Shown piece after piece: positions 44,710-55,086 of a stretch of 64,000 nt of DNA (position 1 is the stretch's first letter; each line of letters starts with the position of its first letter). Source of the DNA: Chengkuizengella marina (GTDB taxonomy: Bacteria > Bacillota > Bacilli > Paenibacillales > KCTC-33759); the NCBI RefSeq assembly GCF_009910845.1, contig NZ_SIJB01000028.1, forward strand, positions 150,648-214,647. Reading direction: 5' to 3'. A program made the translations under genes and the position numbers. The notes under the pieces are model-generated. The model was not told the DNA's origin and made no database searches. It worked only from the letters and a program-made list of their open reading frames with translations.

Positions 44710-45900
44710 ATGGAGAATACAGGGGAAGAACAAATGAAAGAAGGTCAGATAAGACTAGACAAATGGGATCCGTTTGAATGGTATAAACAGAAAAGGGAAA
44801 ATGAACCTATTTATTTTGATGAAAAGTCAGGTCAGTGGAACGCTTTTTTATATGATGATGTCAGTTACATATTAAGTAATTATGAACAATTTTCATCTGC
44901 AAGATATCAAGCTGAGGAAAGGGATCCTTTTGGAAATAGTCTTCTTTTTATTGATCCTCCAAAACATAAACAGATGAGAGATTTAGTAAATAAATCTTTT
45001 ACTCCTAAAGTCATGCGTTCATGGGAACCTCGTATTGAATATATATCAGACACATTAATTGAAGATATGATTGAGAAAACAACGATAGAGCTGGTAAATG
45101 ACTTTTCTATGCCATTACCTGTCATTGTTATTGCAAATATGCTGGGAGTCCCTACTGAGGAATTACATCTGTTCAAAAAATGGTCAGATCAAATGGTTGA
45201 AGGAGACTATAATGCATCTGAAGAAGAGATCAAAATAACAAGAGAAAAATATGTAAACACGATGAAAGAGTTATTCCATTACTTTTCCGAAATTATAAAT
45301 CATAAGAAAAACCATTTACAGGAGGATATCATCTCAATACTACTTCAAGCAGAAGTGGACGGTAAAAAGGTCTCAGATGAAGAATTAATTGGTTTTTGTA
45401 TTTTACTACTAGTTGCAGGAAATGAAACGACAACTAATTTGATTACAAACGCTGTATATACCCTTTTAGATGAACAGGATAGTTTTTATAAATTAAAACA
45501 GAATCTACAATTGTTACCTTCAGCAATAGAAGAGGTCTTACGTCATAGGTCACCCATACAATCTATGAATCGTAAGGTTAAAAAAGACATGGAGTTTAGA
45601 GGAGTTCAGCTAAAAGAAGGGGATTTGATTAATGCTTTTATTGGTTCAGCTAATCGTGATGAGTCAAAATTTCTTCAAGCTGATCAGTTTATGATAGATA
45701 GAGATCCAAATCACCATATAGCGTTTGGTAGTGGAATTCATTTTTGTTTAGGTGCACCATTAGCTAGAATGGAAGCTCGGATAGCTTTGAAAAAACTAAT
45801 CGAAAGTTTTCCTAATATGCATTTTTCAGATGATATGGAAATACAACCGATAAATAGTATGGTTGTATACGGTTTAAAGAAATTACCAATTCAAAAATAA
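44710..45900 (+). CDS. Second cytochrome P450
   Basis: This 396-residue soluble P450 carries AGNETT in the I helix near residue 235, EEVLRH near 275 for ExxR, and the haem loop FGSGIHFCLGAPLARME with Cys near 345. The first residue of the oxygen-activation pair is Asn rather than the usual His or Asp (AGNETT versus AGHETT). ATG 44710 follows AAGGAGAATGG. It is related to the P450 at 35189 but clearly different, so not a recent duplicate. Redox partner and substrate are unknown. A terminator follows. Confidence 0.93.
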   Translation: MENTGEEQMKEGQIRLDKWDPFEWYKQKRENEPIYFDEKSGQWNAFLYDDVSYILSNYEQFSSARYQAEERDPFGNSLLFIDPPKHKQMRDLVNKSFTPKVMRSWEPRIEYISDTLIEDMIEKTTIELVNDFSMPLPVIVIANMLGVPTEELHLFKKWSDQMVEGDYNASEEEIKITREKYVNTMKELFHYFSEIINHKKNHLQEDIISILLQAEVDGKKVSDEELIGFCILLLVAGNETTTNLITNAVYTLLDEQDSFYKLKQNLQLLPSAIEEVLRHRSPIQSMNRKVKKDMEFRGVQLKEGDLINAFIGSANRDESKFLQADQFMIDRDPNHHIAFGSGIHFCLGAPLARMEARIALKKLIESFPNMHFSDDMEIQPINSMVVYGLKKLPIQK

Positions 45901-45915
45901 TAATGGATGTTTTTA

Positions 45916-45958
45916 AAAAATCATCATTGCAGTAAGGAGCAATGGTGATGATTTTTAT
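45916..45958 (+). terminator. Terminator of the second P450 gene
   Basis: AAAAATCATCATTGC pairs with GCAATGGTGATGATTTTT, allowing a small bulge, followed by a T-rich tail. Confidence 0.8.
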
Positions 45959-45969
45959 TTATCCAATAA

Positions 45970-46009
45970 AAAATCCCTACTTATAACATAAAGTGTTTAG
46001 TAGGGGATT
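45970..46009 (-). terminator. Terminator of the AI-2E-family gene
   Basis: On the minus strand AATCCCCTACT pairs with AGTAGGGATT and is followed by a run of T. It lies 20 bp beyond the stop codon of the leftward permease gene. Confidence 0.75.
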
Positions 46010-46027
46010 AAATATAAGTGGAATACC

Positions 46028-47125
46028 TTACTGTTCTTTTGGATGAAATTCTTCCTCAGGAAGACGAATCCAATTCTGCAAATATCCTTGAACGTATAAC
46101 TCCTTAATTAAAATGGTAAGGATTGGGGCAAGAATCAAACCTGCAATACCAAACAGTGATAAAGAAATGATCATAAAAGTAAGCATCGTAAATGCAGATA
46201 CTCCAAGAGAATCACCCACAATTTTAGGTTCTAAAATCTGTCTTAATCCAATGACTACTGCCCATACAACAGTTAATTTGATAGCTAAACTTATATTACC
46301 AACGATGAACAAATAAATCACCCACGGTAAAAAAACAGTAGAGACGCCTAGTAAAGGCAATAAATCAAATACAGCTGCTAACAAGGAAACAGAAAAAGCA
46401 TTGTTTACCCCAAAGATTAACAAAGAAATAAATATAACAACAAAGGTAAGACTAATTAATTTAAATTGAGCTTTAATGTAACTCACAATTCCTTTTAGTA
46501 CATAATCTTTTAAAAAGTAAAACGCTGACTTAAATGTATTTGGTGTTTTTTCTTTAGCTATGGATTTCCAGTCTGCAATCTCCACACTTAAAAAATAAGC
46601 TAATATTAAACCAATAAAAAAGTTTACTATAAATGTTGAAAATGAAGAAAGTATGGACGTGAGATTAGTTAAAAACCATGTAGCAAAATCAGCTCCATAT
46701 TTAGTAAGAGTAGATGCGTAACTTTTAATTTGATCCGTGACATTATCCGGAAGAGTTTGATATTCTGAGCTAATAAATTCAACTTGTGCAATAATTTCTT
46801 TTTGAATAATGGCTTGATATTCAGTAATTTTACTTGTTAAGGCAGTAATCTGATTGATAAACAATGCCCCTCCACCAATAAAAGCTCCCAAAACGACTAA
46901 AATAAATAAAAGCATGGACAATGCAGTAGCAATTGATTTTTTTATCCCTTTACGGTTAAGAAAACGTGCAAAAGGTTCAATGATAAGGAAAATAAAAAAG
47001 GAGAAAAAAACTGGTGCAGCTATTTTGTACATATAACTAAATACCCACATTGTTAAAAAAACAGTTAGCACAACTAGTCCAATATCAATAGCTGTTTTGT
47101 AATACTTTCTATAGAAGGAAATCAT
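46028..47125 (-). CDS. AI-2E-family transporter (YtvI/YubA type)
   Basis: The 365-residue protein has about seven or eight membrane segments and the family's conserved C-terminal half: LISLTFVVIFISLLIFGVNNA, LLAAVFDLLPLLGVSTVFLPW near 260 and EPKIVGDSLGVSAFTMLTFMI near 307. Members include TqsA and Na+/H+ antiporter-like proteins; the transported substrate here is unknown. GAGGTT precedes the ATG. It is a single-gene unit with its own terminator. Confidence 0.88.
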   Translation of the reverse strand: MISFYRKYYKTAIDIGLVVLTVFLTMWVFSYMYKIAAPVFFSFFIFLIIEPFARFLNRKGIKKSIATALSMLLFILVVLGAFIGGGALFINQITALTSKITEYQAIIQKEIIAQVEFISSEYQTLPDNVTDQIKSYASTLTKYGADFATWFLTNLTSILSSFSTFIVNFFIGLILAYFLSVEIADWKSIAKEKTPNTFKSAFYFLKDYVLKGIVSYIKAQFKLISLTFVVIFISLLIFGVNNAFSVSLLAAVFDLLPLLGVSTVFLPWVIYLFIVGNISLAIKLTVVWAVVIGLRQILEPKIVGDSLGVSAFTMLTFMIISLSLFGIAGLILAPILTILIKELYVQGYLQNWIRLPEEEFHPKEQ

Positions 47126-47299
47126 ACATCAACCTCATATTTCATATATTTTTAAAAATCTTACATAGATTATACTGAATTTCATTTATTTTCTCAAACA
47201 TAAGGTGAATTGGACATGACTATTAATTTTTAGTAACATAATAGAATAAATATGTACAATTAACTTTAACGTATAAAAAGATAGGTGGGAGGAAGGAAA

Positions 47300-47677
47300 A
47301 TGTTTCGATTAGGACAAAAAGTAGTGATAGTAGAAGATAAATTTGAGCAAAACCTTCCCGTAGGATCATATGGATATATCATAGCAGTTGATAAAAATCC
47401 TGATAATGCATTTGACTTTGTGCTGCGTGTACCGAAATCTGGGAAACATATCTATGTTCCTGCATGTGATATAGAAACGGAAGAAGTATTATTAAGAAGA
47501 GAAGCTGAGAAAGTCGAAAGAGAAGCTTTGATAGATTTTGCACTAGCCACAAAAAATGAAGAATTGTTCATTAAAGTGATGAATGGGGATCATATAGAAC
47601 CAACAGATGAGTCCAAGGAAAATACATTAAACCACGATGAATTTTTGAAACAAGTCCATTTAAAAGCTTGGATATAA
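47300..47677 (+). CDS. Conserved hypothetical protein with SH3-like N-terminal part
   Basis: ATG 47300 follows GGGAGGAAGG; GTG 47285 would overlap that box. The first 60 residues (FRLGQKVVIVEDKFEQNLPVG, GYIIAVDKNPDNAFDFVLRVP, YVPACDIE) look like a small beta barrel. Then a charged helix (EEVLLRREAEKVEREALIDFAL) follows. I know IDEAL-like short helices of this kind (LIDFALATKNEELFIKVMN), so the C-terminal half may be a protein-binding IDEAL motif, but I am not certain. Soluble, single-gene unit with a terminator. Confidence 0.7.
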   Translation: MFRLGQKVVIVEDKFEQNLPVGSYGYIIAVDKNPDNAFDFVLRVPKSGKHIYVPACDIETEEVLLRREAEKVEREALIDFALATKNEELFIKVMNGDHIEPTDESKENTLNHDEFLKQVHLKAWI

Positions 47678-47728
47678 TAGAAGCCTTTTTTAAAATATAT
47701 GATATTGAGTGGTAAATTTAACTTATTT

Positions 47729-47766
47729 AATAGACCTCCTTTTCAAGGATGGTCTATTTTTTTAAA
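47729..47766 (+). terminator. Rho-independent terminator
   Basis: AATAGACC-TCCTT pairs with AAGGA-T-GGTCTATT around TTC, followed by a run of seven T. Confidence 0.88.
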
Positions 47767-47897
47767 ATAATGGAGATTGACGACTGTTAATATACAATCT
47801 CTTTTTATTTTGGTAAAATGCAGTTGTAATAGTTTCCAAAAATTAAAATTAAAGGGTTTCTTAACTTAATAAAATCATGGTATAAGGGGATATTTTT

Positions 47898-50240
47898 ATG
47901 AAAAATGTTTTAAAGGGAAGTTTATTATTCATTTTATTCATCTCTTTATTGTGGTGCCTAATTATAACTTTCAGATATCCTTTTATTGGAGTAGAAGTAG
48001 AGCAAAATGAACAGCATCATTGGATTGTAAAAACAATATATGAAACGGGTGCAAGTGTTAAATCTGATCTTGAAGTTGGAGATCGAATTTTAAAAGTAAA
48101 TAATCAGGCTGCAGATCGTTTTCCAACTATAAAAAATTTTAATTCAATAGAACAAGCTCATAGGATCACCGTACTAAATGTAAATGATGCTTCAGTTTCA
48201 GAGATCATTTTTGATAAAAATACGATTGTTGTAGATGACGTAACAGCGCTTTTAGCTGGGCTAATCTGTTTATCCTTGGCTATTTTGATATTTTTAAAGG
48301 CTAGTATATCACAGTCAGCTCGCATGTTAGCCTATTTTTTTCTATCAGCAGCCATCATCTGGTTTAGTTTTGGTGCCTATATTAGAGAAGATTTGATTGG
48401 AGGCTATTTAATTACAACCTTTATGATGGTTTTGCAGGTAGTATTTCTACATTTTTTGTTCGTGTTTTTTAAAGAAAAAGGGAATATAACACTGCCAAGC
48501 AAAATATTAAATTTTTTGTATACGATCATCATCGTGGTAGCTTTGATTAAACTCGTAGAATTCCTTCCTTCCTTATCTTTCATAGCCTCACCTTTAAATG
48601 TTGTATTTACATTATTATTTTTTACCATCGCTTTTTTGATAAACATATCCTTTTTAACATATGTTTATTTGAAATATTGTAAGGATAAAACACATTTTAC
48701 AGCAATCATTAAAAGTGTATGGGTTTGTTTGATTGTATCCTTTTCTCCTTTAATCTTATTATCTATACTCCCACAATTATTAACAGGTAAAGTTATTATT
48801 GACTATATTTATTCAAGTTTGTTTTTACTCTTACTCCCTATCTTTTTTGCATATTTGATCGCATCTAATCAAATATTCGACATCGGTTTAGTTTTGCGGC
48901 GTTTTTTATTTTCAATTTTGTTAGGTCTCTTGCCAAGTGGTTTATTTACAGGGTTTTATGCTTTAATATTTTATGAAGAAATAGCTGTAAAACCCATTTT
49001 ATTTTTGTTTTTATCTTCTTTAGTTTTGGTATCTTGGATTTTATACGCAACAGAGTACTATACGACAAAAATGGAAAAATTCATTTTCCCAAAAAAATAT
49101 TATTTGCAGTCTATGTTAAAAAAGGTATCCCAAAGACTGGGTTCTATTTCAAGCTTTCGAGAATTGAAAGATATGATATTAGTAGATATAACTGGAACGT
49201 TGGAAGTTTTTGGTGGAGCGATTCTATTTAAATATGAGGATGAGAAGATAGAAATGGTATATGAAGGAGAAATAAATATTACAGAAGTTGAAAGGTTGTT
49301 ACATTCACCTGCACTTTTCGAACATTCTTCATATACATGCCTAGAGATAAACCACCATGAAGAATATAAGAGTTATTTAATTTTGACAAGGAAGAAAAAC
49401 AATACATTACTCGGTAAAGAAGAAATTCAATGGTTAAAACTGATTACTACTTATCTCGCTGTTAGTTTGGAGAATATTCATTTAATCCGTAAATTAACAC
49501 AAAAACTAGAGAAATTCGCCTTTAATCTTCCAACGAATCAGGAAGCTAAAGAAATTCAATGGTTCCGTAAAATTATGTTTGAGTTGCAAGAGGAGGAAAG
49601 GGTACGCATTGCTTCTGATCTTCACGACACAACCATGCAGGATTTGTTTTTTTTAAAGAGAAGGTTTGTTTCCATAGCAGAAAAGTATGTGATGAGTCCA
49701 GAGGATCAGAAACAGTTAGATAGTATGATTGAATTTATAGAGATGATCAATGTAAATCTTCGTCAAAGTTGTTTTGAATTGAGTCCATATTTATTAAAGG
49801 ATATAGGTCTTATTAAAACAATACAAACCATGTTGGATAAAGAAGAATACAATTGTGAATTTGATTTGTTCTTTTATGCTGAATCTGATTCCATGATAGA
49901 GTCAACAGATTTACAAACTAAAACTCATATTTTCAGAATCATTCAGGAACTGCTAAACAATGCTAAAAAACATTCTAAGGCTTCCAAAGTATCTTTTAGT
50001 TTAAGTGTAAGAGATCAACTTATTATCCTGAAGTATGAAGATGATGGCGTTGGAATAGAAAGCCATTTTAAAACGGAGAAAAATTTGGGATATGGAGAGT
50101 CAAATGGTATAGGAATGGAACAAATGAACGGGCGAGTTATGTTACTTAACGGAACTTTGGAAATAGATACTTCAGCAGATGGTGTGATAATTAATATTTG
50201 TGTTCCCTTAAAGGTGAATTCACAGATAGTAAATTCATAA
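47898..50240 (+). CDS. ComP-like sensor histidine kinase with extracytoplasmic PDZ domain
   Basis: The 780-residue protein has one N-terminal membrane helix and then a PDZ-like domain outside (GASVKSDLEVGDRILKVNNQAADRF, near 50-75). About eight further membrane helices follow up to residue 395. The kinase is of HisKA_3/HATPase type: EEERVRIASDLHDTTMQDL with the phosphorylated His near 576, LLNNAKKHSKAS near 690 and DDGVGI near 714. This is the architecture of Bacillus ComP, which senses the ComX pheromone. No comA, comX or comQ lies next to it, so its response regulator and signal are unknown. GGGGAT precedes the ATG. Confidence 0.87.
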   Translation: MKNVLKGSLLFILFISLLWCLIITFRYPFIGVEVEQNEQHHWIVKTIYETGASVKSDLEVGDRILKVNNQAADRFPTIKNFNSIEQAHRITVLNVNDASVSEIIFDKNTIVVDDVTALLAGLICLSLAILIFLKASISQSARMLAYFFLSAAIIWFSFGAYIREDLIGGYLITTFMMVLQVVFLHFLFVFFKEKGNITLPSKILNFLYTIIIVVALIKLVEFLPSLSFIASPLNVVFTLLFFTIAFLINISFLTYVYLKYCKDKTHFTAIIKSVWVCLIVSFSPLILLSILPQLLTGKVIIDYIYSSLFLLLLPIFFAYLIASNQIFDIGLVLRRFLFSILLGLLPSGLFTGFYALIFYEEIAVKPILFLFLSSLVLVSWILYATEYYTTKMEKFIFPKKYYLQSMLKKVSQRLGSISSFRELKDMILVDITGTLEVFGGAILFKYEDEKIEMVYEGEINITEVERLLHSPALFEHSSYTCLEINHHEEYKSYLILTRKKNNTLLGKEEIQWLKLITTYLAVSLENIHLIRKLTQKLEKFAFNLPTNQEAKEIQWFRKIMFELQEEERVRIASDLHDTTMQDLFFLKRRFVSIAEKYVMSPEDQKQLDSMIEFIEMINVNLRQSCFELSPYLLKDIGLIKTIQTMLDKEEYNCEFDLFFYAESDSMIESTDLQTKTHIFRIIQELLNNAKKHSKASKVSFSLSVRDQLIILKYEDDGVGIESHFKTEKNLGYGESNGIGMEQMNGRVMLLNGTLEIDTSADGVIINICVPLKVNSQIVNS

Positions 50241-50299
50241 ATTCACTCTCTATCCATTTTAAATATAAAATATTCTAATCATTTCATACTTTCATGTAT

Positions 50300-52930
50300 T
50301 TATTCATCACTTAAAATTTCAACAAAACCTTGATTTCCATCTACACGAATCAATTGTCCGTCTTTCAGTTTTTTAGTCGCATCATCAAGTCCCACAACTG
50401 CAGGAATTCCGTATTCTCTAGCAACAACTGAACCGTGAGTCATCAGCCCTCCGACTTCAGTAACTAGTGCTCTAGCTGATTGGAATAATGGAGTCCATCC
50501 TGGGTCTGTATGAGGAGCAACGAGTATTTCCCCTTCATTAAGCATAGCTGTCTCAGGACTTAAGATAATGCGAGCTTTTCCTTCAATCACACCTGCAGAA
50601 GCAGGGCTTCCCACTAGTGCATTTTTAGGGAAATCACCTTGTTTTGGAGAACCTGTAATAATTTCACCTTCACTTGTCATCACACGAGGCGGCTTCAATT
50701 TTTGATGATATTCATAAGTTTCTTTTCGATCTGATATACTTTGAGATTTATTTTGTTTATACTCACCTTCAAGCACTTCAATGAGCTCATCAAGTGAAAG
50801 GAAGTAAACATCCTTTCTTTCTTGTAATACCCCTTTTTTTACTAATACTTCTGCTTCAGAGAGAATCGCTTTTTTACATTCATCTAGAAAAGATACAAAC
50901 ATGTATTTATGATGTTCTCTTAATCCAGCCAAATGATGGTACAACTCAAGCTGACGTTTCACAAGTTTTGTCTTGAAACGATTGTGTTTTACACAATTGA
51001 TTATTTTTTGAGCTGCTTCTTGAGATTCGAGTTCTCCTAGAGTGAATTTTTCTCTGTGTTCTCCAGATTTTACACTTCTCATGTGTCCTAAAATCGCAGG
51101 AATTAGTTGTGTTGGAGCCTCACGCCAGCGGGGTTTTGTCAAATCGATTTCACCAGGGCATCGCATTCCGTATTTTGATATAAATAGTTCAAACGCATGT
51201 TTAAAGCGTTCACCACCATCTACGCTGTTCAGTCCTTCATAAAATGTTTGATCCTTTGCATTTTTAAGGTATTCTTCTACTTTTGGAAGTTCACGAACCA
51301 AATCGGCTAAATCTCCAATTTGTAATCCCATTTCACTTGTTACATTGCCAGGCAGTGATTTGTTTAATTTTTGAAATTCTTTATCATCTCCTATCCAACG
51401 AATATACAACTTTCTTAAAAATATGGTTGAAAATAAGAAGGGAAGAATATTTTTAGGAATAACATTTTCCAATATATTAGGACCTAGAGTATTTAAATGA
51501 AACTGTACTTTTTTTAACCGATCAACACCTATTGAATTATCGAGATCTTGACGGATCTCATTCAGTTTAGTTTCCAAATAAGCTTCAATTTGATCTTTAA
51601 CTAATTTGGGATCGGATTTTCTATAATTTTTCCATCCTTCTTTTAATATAGGACCAACAAACTTACGAATGTCCTTGAAAAGTCCTGGTTTAGGAGGAAC
51701 ATCAACAATCTCATCTCGTTGAATGATTTCTTTTATGGCACGACTAATGTTTTCATCCACATTATTTAATATTTTAGGCAGGAATCTTCGTCCTAGTTTA
51801 TGACGAAGAATTTCTGTTGGATCAAAATATATACGTCCACCTGTTTCTAAGATAACATTTCCACCCCCTTTAAATAAGGTACGAATGACAGAAAGACCTA
51901 ACGGCTTTATCGCATCTGTCATTACTTGAATATGACCGAAGGATATTAAAACTCGTAAAGGCTCTTGTTCAATGTTCGGAAGAGGATACAGCGAAGTAAC
52001 TGGTCGACTTTGTACAATGAATATTTCATCATTTTCAAAACAAAACTCAATGTCTTGAGGAGATTCAAAATGATCTTCAATTTGTTTCCCTATTTTAGCC
52101 AAACTCAAAATTTGACTATCTATCATCGCTTGTTTGGTTTGTTGTTCTAGAGTTAATTCTTTTTTTACTGTACCTCCTTTGGAAAGTGAGAAAATAGCTA
52201 ATTTCTTATCAGAAATGTTCTTTTCAATAATAATGTCCTCTTTCACTTTGTATAAATCAGCAGAAACAATTCCAGAAACAAGTGCCTCCCCCAAACCAAA
52301 ACTAGCATCAATGGATACGACCTTTCTATTGCCTTTTATAGGATCAGCTGTAAACATAATGCCAGATATATTAGGATTCACCATTCGTTGTACAACAACA
52401 GATAGGTAAACTTCACGATGATTGAATCCATTTTTTGATCGATATGAAATAGCTCGGTCCGTAAATAATGATGCCCAGCATTGTCTAATATGCTGAAGAA
52501 GTTGTTCTTTTCCTTTAATATTTAGGTAAGTATCATGCTGTCCCGCAAATGAAGCAGTGGGCAAATCCTCTGCTGTTGCACTGGAACGAACAGCATAAGC
52601 ATATTGTTTACCCACAGATTCCCATGCATGAATAATTTTATTTTTCAACTTTATTGGTATAGCTAAATGTTGTAGATGAGTACGAATACGTTTTCCAAGC
52701 TCTCGCAATTGATTTAAATCGTTTGAGTCTAGGTCATTTAGTTCATCTAAAAGAGATTCTATTTGTGAACTTGTAGCGATAAAATCTTTATAAGCATAGG
52801 TTGTTACACAAAATCCTCCAGGGACTGGAAATCCTGCTTTACTTAATTCTCCTAAGTTTGCCCCTTTTCCTCCTACATATAAAAGGCTAGTACGATTAAT
52901 CTCATTGAAAAATAAAACATGTGGCCGCAT
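50300..52930 (-). CDS. rph: Rifampicin phosphotransferase / PEP-synthase-like enzyme
   Basis: The 876 residues follow the three-domain order of rifampin phosphotransferase: ATP-grasp PPDK_N domain (VGGKGANLGELSKAGFPVPGGFCVT near 18, RSSATAEDLPTASFAGQHDT near 116), a central helical substrate-binding region (about 325-755), and the swivelling phosphohistidine domain (EVGGLMTHGSVVAREYGIPAVVG, His near 830). Such enzymes use ATP to phosphorylate rifamycins through a phosphohistidine; B. subtilis has a homologue formerly called pps. True PEP synthase is shorter and lacks the long central region. Whether rifamycin is the natural substrate is uncertain. TTTCTCCTTT upstream gives an AAAGGAGAAA box. 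Confidence 0.88.
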   Translation of the reverse strand: MRPHVLFFNEINRTSLLYVGGKGANLGELSKAGFPVPGGFCVTTYAYKDFIATSSQIESLLDELNDLDSNDLNQLRELGKRIRTHLQHLAIPIKLKNKIIHAWESVGKQYAYAVRSSATAEDLPTASFAGQHDTYLNIKGKEQLLQHIRQCWASLFTDRAISYRSKNGFNHREVYLSVVVQRMVNPNISGIMFTADPIKGNRKVVSIDASFGLGEALVSGIVSADLYKVKEDIIIEKNISDKKLAIFSLSKGGTVKKELTLEQQTKQAMIDSQILSLAKIGKQIEDHFESPQDIEFCFENDEIFIVQSRPVTSLYPLPNIEQEPLRVLISFGHIQVMTDAIKPLGLSVIRTLFKGGGNVILETGGRIYFDPTEILRHKLGRRFLPKILNNVDENISRAIKEIIQRDEIVDVPPKPGLFKDIRKFVGPILKEGWKNYRKSDPKLVKDQIEAYLETKLNEIRQDLDNSIGVDRLKKVQFHLNTLGPNILENVIPKNILPFLFSTIFLRKLYIRWIGDDKEFQKLNKSLPGNVTSEMGLQIGDLADLVRELPKVEEYLKNAKDQTFYEGLNSVDGGERFKHAFELFISKYGMRCPGEIDLTKPRWREAPTQLIPAILGHMRSVKSGEHREKFTLGELESQEAAQKIINCVKHNRFKTKLVKRQLELYHHLAGLREHHKYMFVSFLDECKKAILSEAEVLVKKGVLQERKDVYFLSLDELIEVLEGEYKQNKSQSISDRKETYEYHQKLKPPRVMTSEGEIITGSPKQGDFPKNALVGSPASAGVIEGKARIILSPETAMLNEGEILVAPHTDPGWTPLFQSARALVTEVGGLMTHGSVVAREYGIPAVVGLDDATKKLKDGQLIRVDGNQGFVEILSDE

Positions 52931-53160
52931 ATAATAAGTTTCTCCTTTCTATGAATGAGTGACTTAAATAATAAGAAAGAGAAAGTATTTACGTTATCTA
53001 TTGGTAAATATATTATAACACTTTATAAATTAGAAATATGAAATGCTTTGCTTCATTTGATTGTATAAATACATCATTTTGAAACGTCTCAAATTAAGAG
53101 GGGTTGTTACATTGTTTGTTTTAATGGGAAGTCTGTTCTTGTTTGTATACTTGGAAAGGA

Positions 53161-53189
53161 TTGAGTTAAAAAAATAAGTAAGCTATAAT
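53161..53189 (+). promoter_or_regulatory. Sigma-A promoter of gatCAB
   Basis: TTGAGT at 53161-53166 and TATAAT at 53184-53189 are separated by 17 bp, 37 bp before the gatC start. No T-box or other leader structure is present in this short space. Confidence 0.7.
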
Positions 53190-53226
53190 GATGTAATGAC
53201 TTAAAGTAGGGATAGGGAGGATTTAT

Positions 53227-53514
53227 ATGAGCATATCTATCAAAGACGTGGAGCACGTGGCTAAATTAGCTCGTCTTGATTTAAACGAAAAAGAAAAAAA
53301 TCAATTTACAAAACAATTGAATGCTATATTACAGTATGCTGAGAAATTGAATGAATTAGATACGGACAACATTCAACCTACAACACATGTATTAGAACTT
53401 ACAAATGTGATGCGCGAGGATGAGACACGTGAATCTTTACCACTTAAAAAAGTATTTCTCAATGCACCAGAAGAAGAAGATGGTCAAATTAGAGTGCCTG
53501 CGGTACTCGAATAA
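53227..53514 (+). CDS. gatC: Asp-tRNA(Asn)/Glu-tRNA(Gln) amidotransferase subunit C
   Basis: GatC (95 residues) stabilises the GatAB amidotransferase that converts mischarged Glu-tRNA(Gln) and Asp-tRNA(Asn). The family start ISIKDVEHVAKLARLDL and the central LNAILQYAEKLNELDTDNIQPTTHV are both intact. It leads the operon gatC-gatA-gatB. GGGAGG precedes the ATG. Confidence 0.97.
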   Translation: MSISIKDVEHVAKLARLDLNEKEKNQFTKQLNAILQYAEKLNELDTDNIQPTTHVLELTNVMREDETRESLPLKKVFLNAPEEEDGQIRVPAVLE

Positions 53515-53613
53515 AATATATAAATTTACGTTCAAAAAGTTTAGTTGATCAAAGTGGACTTTATATGAACATCTTTTATAAACAAAAGGTTCAATTTGAA
53601 AGGAGGCTTTATT

Positions 53614-55071
53614 GTGTCTTTATTTCATAATCGCTTAAAAGACATACATAATCAGCTAGTAAACAAACAATTAAAAGTATCAGAATTAGTGAATGAGTCA
53701 TATGATCGAATTCAACAGGTAGATTCAAAAGTTAAAGCATTTTTAACATTAGATGAAGAGAATGCAAGAACTTCTGCTGCAAAATTGGACGAACTTTTAG
53801 AACATAGCAGTGAAAGAGGTTTATTGTATGGCTTACCTGCGGGTATTAAAGATAATATTGTTACTGAAGGATTAAGAACGACTTGTGCTAGTCAATTTCT
53901 ATCAAATTTTGATCCTATCTACGATGCTACTGTGATGAAAAAGTTAAAAGCTGCTCAATCCATAACAATAGGAAAAATCAATATGGATGAATTTGCAATG
54001 GGGGGCTCCAACGAAAATTCAAGCTTCCATCCTACACACAATCCATGGAATACGGAGTATGTACCAGGAGGCTCTAGCGGTGGATCTGCAGCAGCGGTGG
54101 CAGCGGATGAGGTTTATTTTGCACTAGGTTCAGATACAGGTGGTTCTATTAGACAGCCAGCAGCTTATTGCGGTGTAGTTGGCTTAAAACCTACTTATGG
54201 TTTAGTTTCTCGTTTTGGTCTTGTTGCTTTTGCTTCTTCATTAGATCAAATTGGTCCAATTACTAAAAATGTAGAGGATAATGCATACGTCCTACAAACA
54301 ATAGCTGGGTATGACGTAATGGATTCTACCTCAGCCAATGTGGATATTCCTGATTATCTTAGTGCATTGACTGGTGATGTGAAAGGTTTGAAAATTGGTG
54401 TTCCTAAAGAGTATTTAGGTGAAGGAATTGATCCAAACGTTAAAAATTCCATTTTAGAAGCGTTAAAAGTTCTTGAAGGTTTAGGGGCTGAGTGGGAAGA
54501 AGTTTCACTTCCACACACAGAATATGCAGTAGCAACATATTATTTACTTGCGTCCTCTGAAGCCTCATCAAACCTAGCTAGATTTGACGGTGTTCGTTAT
54601 GGTGTGAGAACTGAGAATCCAGACAATTTATTAGATGTTTATTTGAAATCACGCAGTGAAGGATTTGGTCAAGAAGTAAAGCGAAGAATTATGCTTGGTA
54701 CTTATTCATTAAGTTCAGGATATTATGATGCTTATTATTTAAAAGCTCAGAAAGTTCGTACTTTAATCAAACAAGATTTTGATAAAGTTTTTGAAAAATA
54801 TGATGTTGTTATTGGACCTACAGCTCCAACAACAGCTTTTAAAATGGGATCGCAAATCAACGATCCACTGACGATGTATTTAAATGATATATGTACAATA
54901 CCAGTTAGCTTGGCTGGTATTCCCGCTATTAGTGTACCATGTGGATTTGTAGAAGGGTTACCAGTTGGTATGCAAATTATCGGCAAAGCATTTGATGAAT
55001 CTGCCGTATTGAGAGTTGCTCATGCATATGAACAGAGTACTGAATTTCATCAAAAGCGACCTCAGGTATAG
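53614..55071 (+). CDS. gatA: Asp-tRNA(Asn)/Glu-tRNA(Gln) amidotransferase subunit A
   Basis: GatA is the glutaminase subunit that supplies ammonia to GatB. The amidase-signature triad is complete: Lys in [10 protein letters not shown], the cis-Ser in [16 protein letters not shown] and the nucleophile region [18 protein letters not shown] 53614 is chosen, as AGGAGG lies 7 bp upstream; the frame itself reaches TTG 53596, which has no ribosome binding site. It gives 485 residues, the normal size. An 82-bp or so gap follows gatC, and gatB starts 15 bp later. Confidence 0.97.
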   Translation: MSLFHNRLKDIHNQLVNKQLKVSELVNESYDRIQQVDSKVKAFLTLDEENARTSAAKLDELLEHSSERGLLYGLPAGIKDNIVTEGLRTTCASQFLSNFDPIYDATVMKKLKAAQSITIGKINMDEFAMGGSNENSSFHPTHNPWNTEYVPGGSSGGSAAAVAADEVYFALGSDTGGSIRQPAAYCGVVGLKPTYGLVSRFGLVAFASSLDQIGPITKNVEDNAYVLQTIAGYDVMDSTSANVDIPDYLSALTGDVKGLKIGVPKEYLGEGIDPNVKNSILEALKVLEGLGAEWEEVSLPHTEYAVATYYLLASSEASSNLARFDGVRYGVRTENPDNLLDVYLKSRSEGFGQEVKRRIMLGTYSLSSGYYDAYYLKAQKVRTLIKQDFDKVFEKYDVVIGPTAPTTAFKMGSQINDPLTMYLNDICTIPVSLAGIPAISVPCGFVEGLPVGMQIIGKAFDESAVLRVAHAYEQSTEFHQKRPQV

Positions 55072-55086
55072 AAAGGAGGAAACGAA

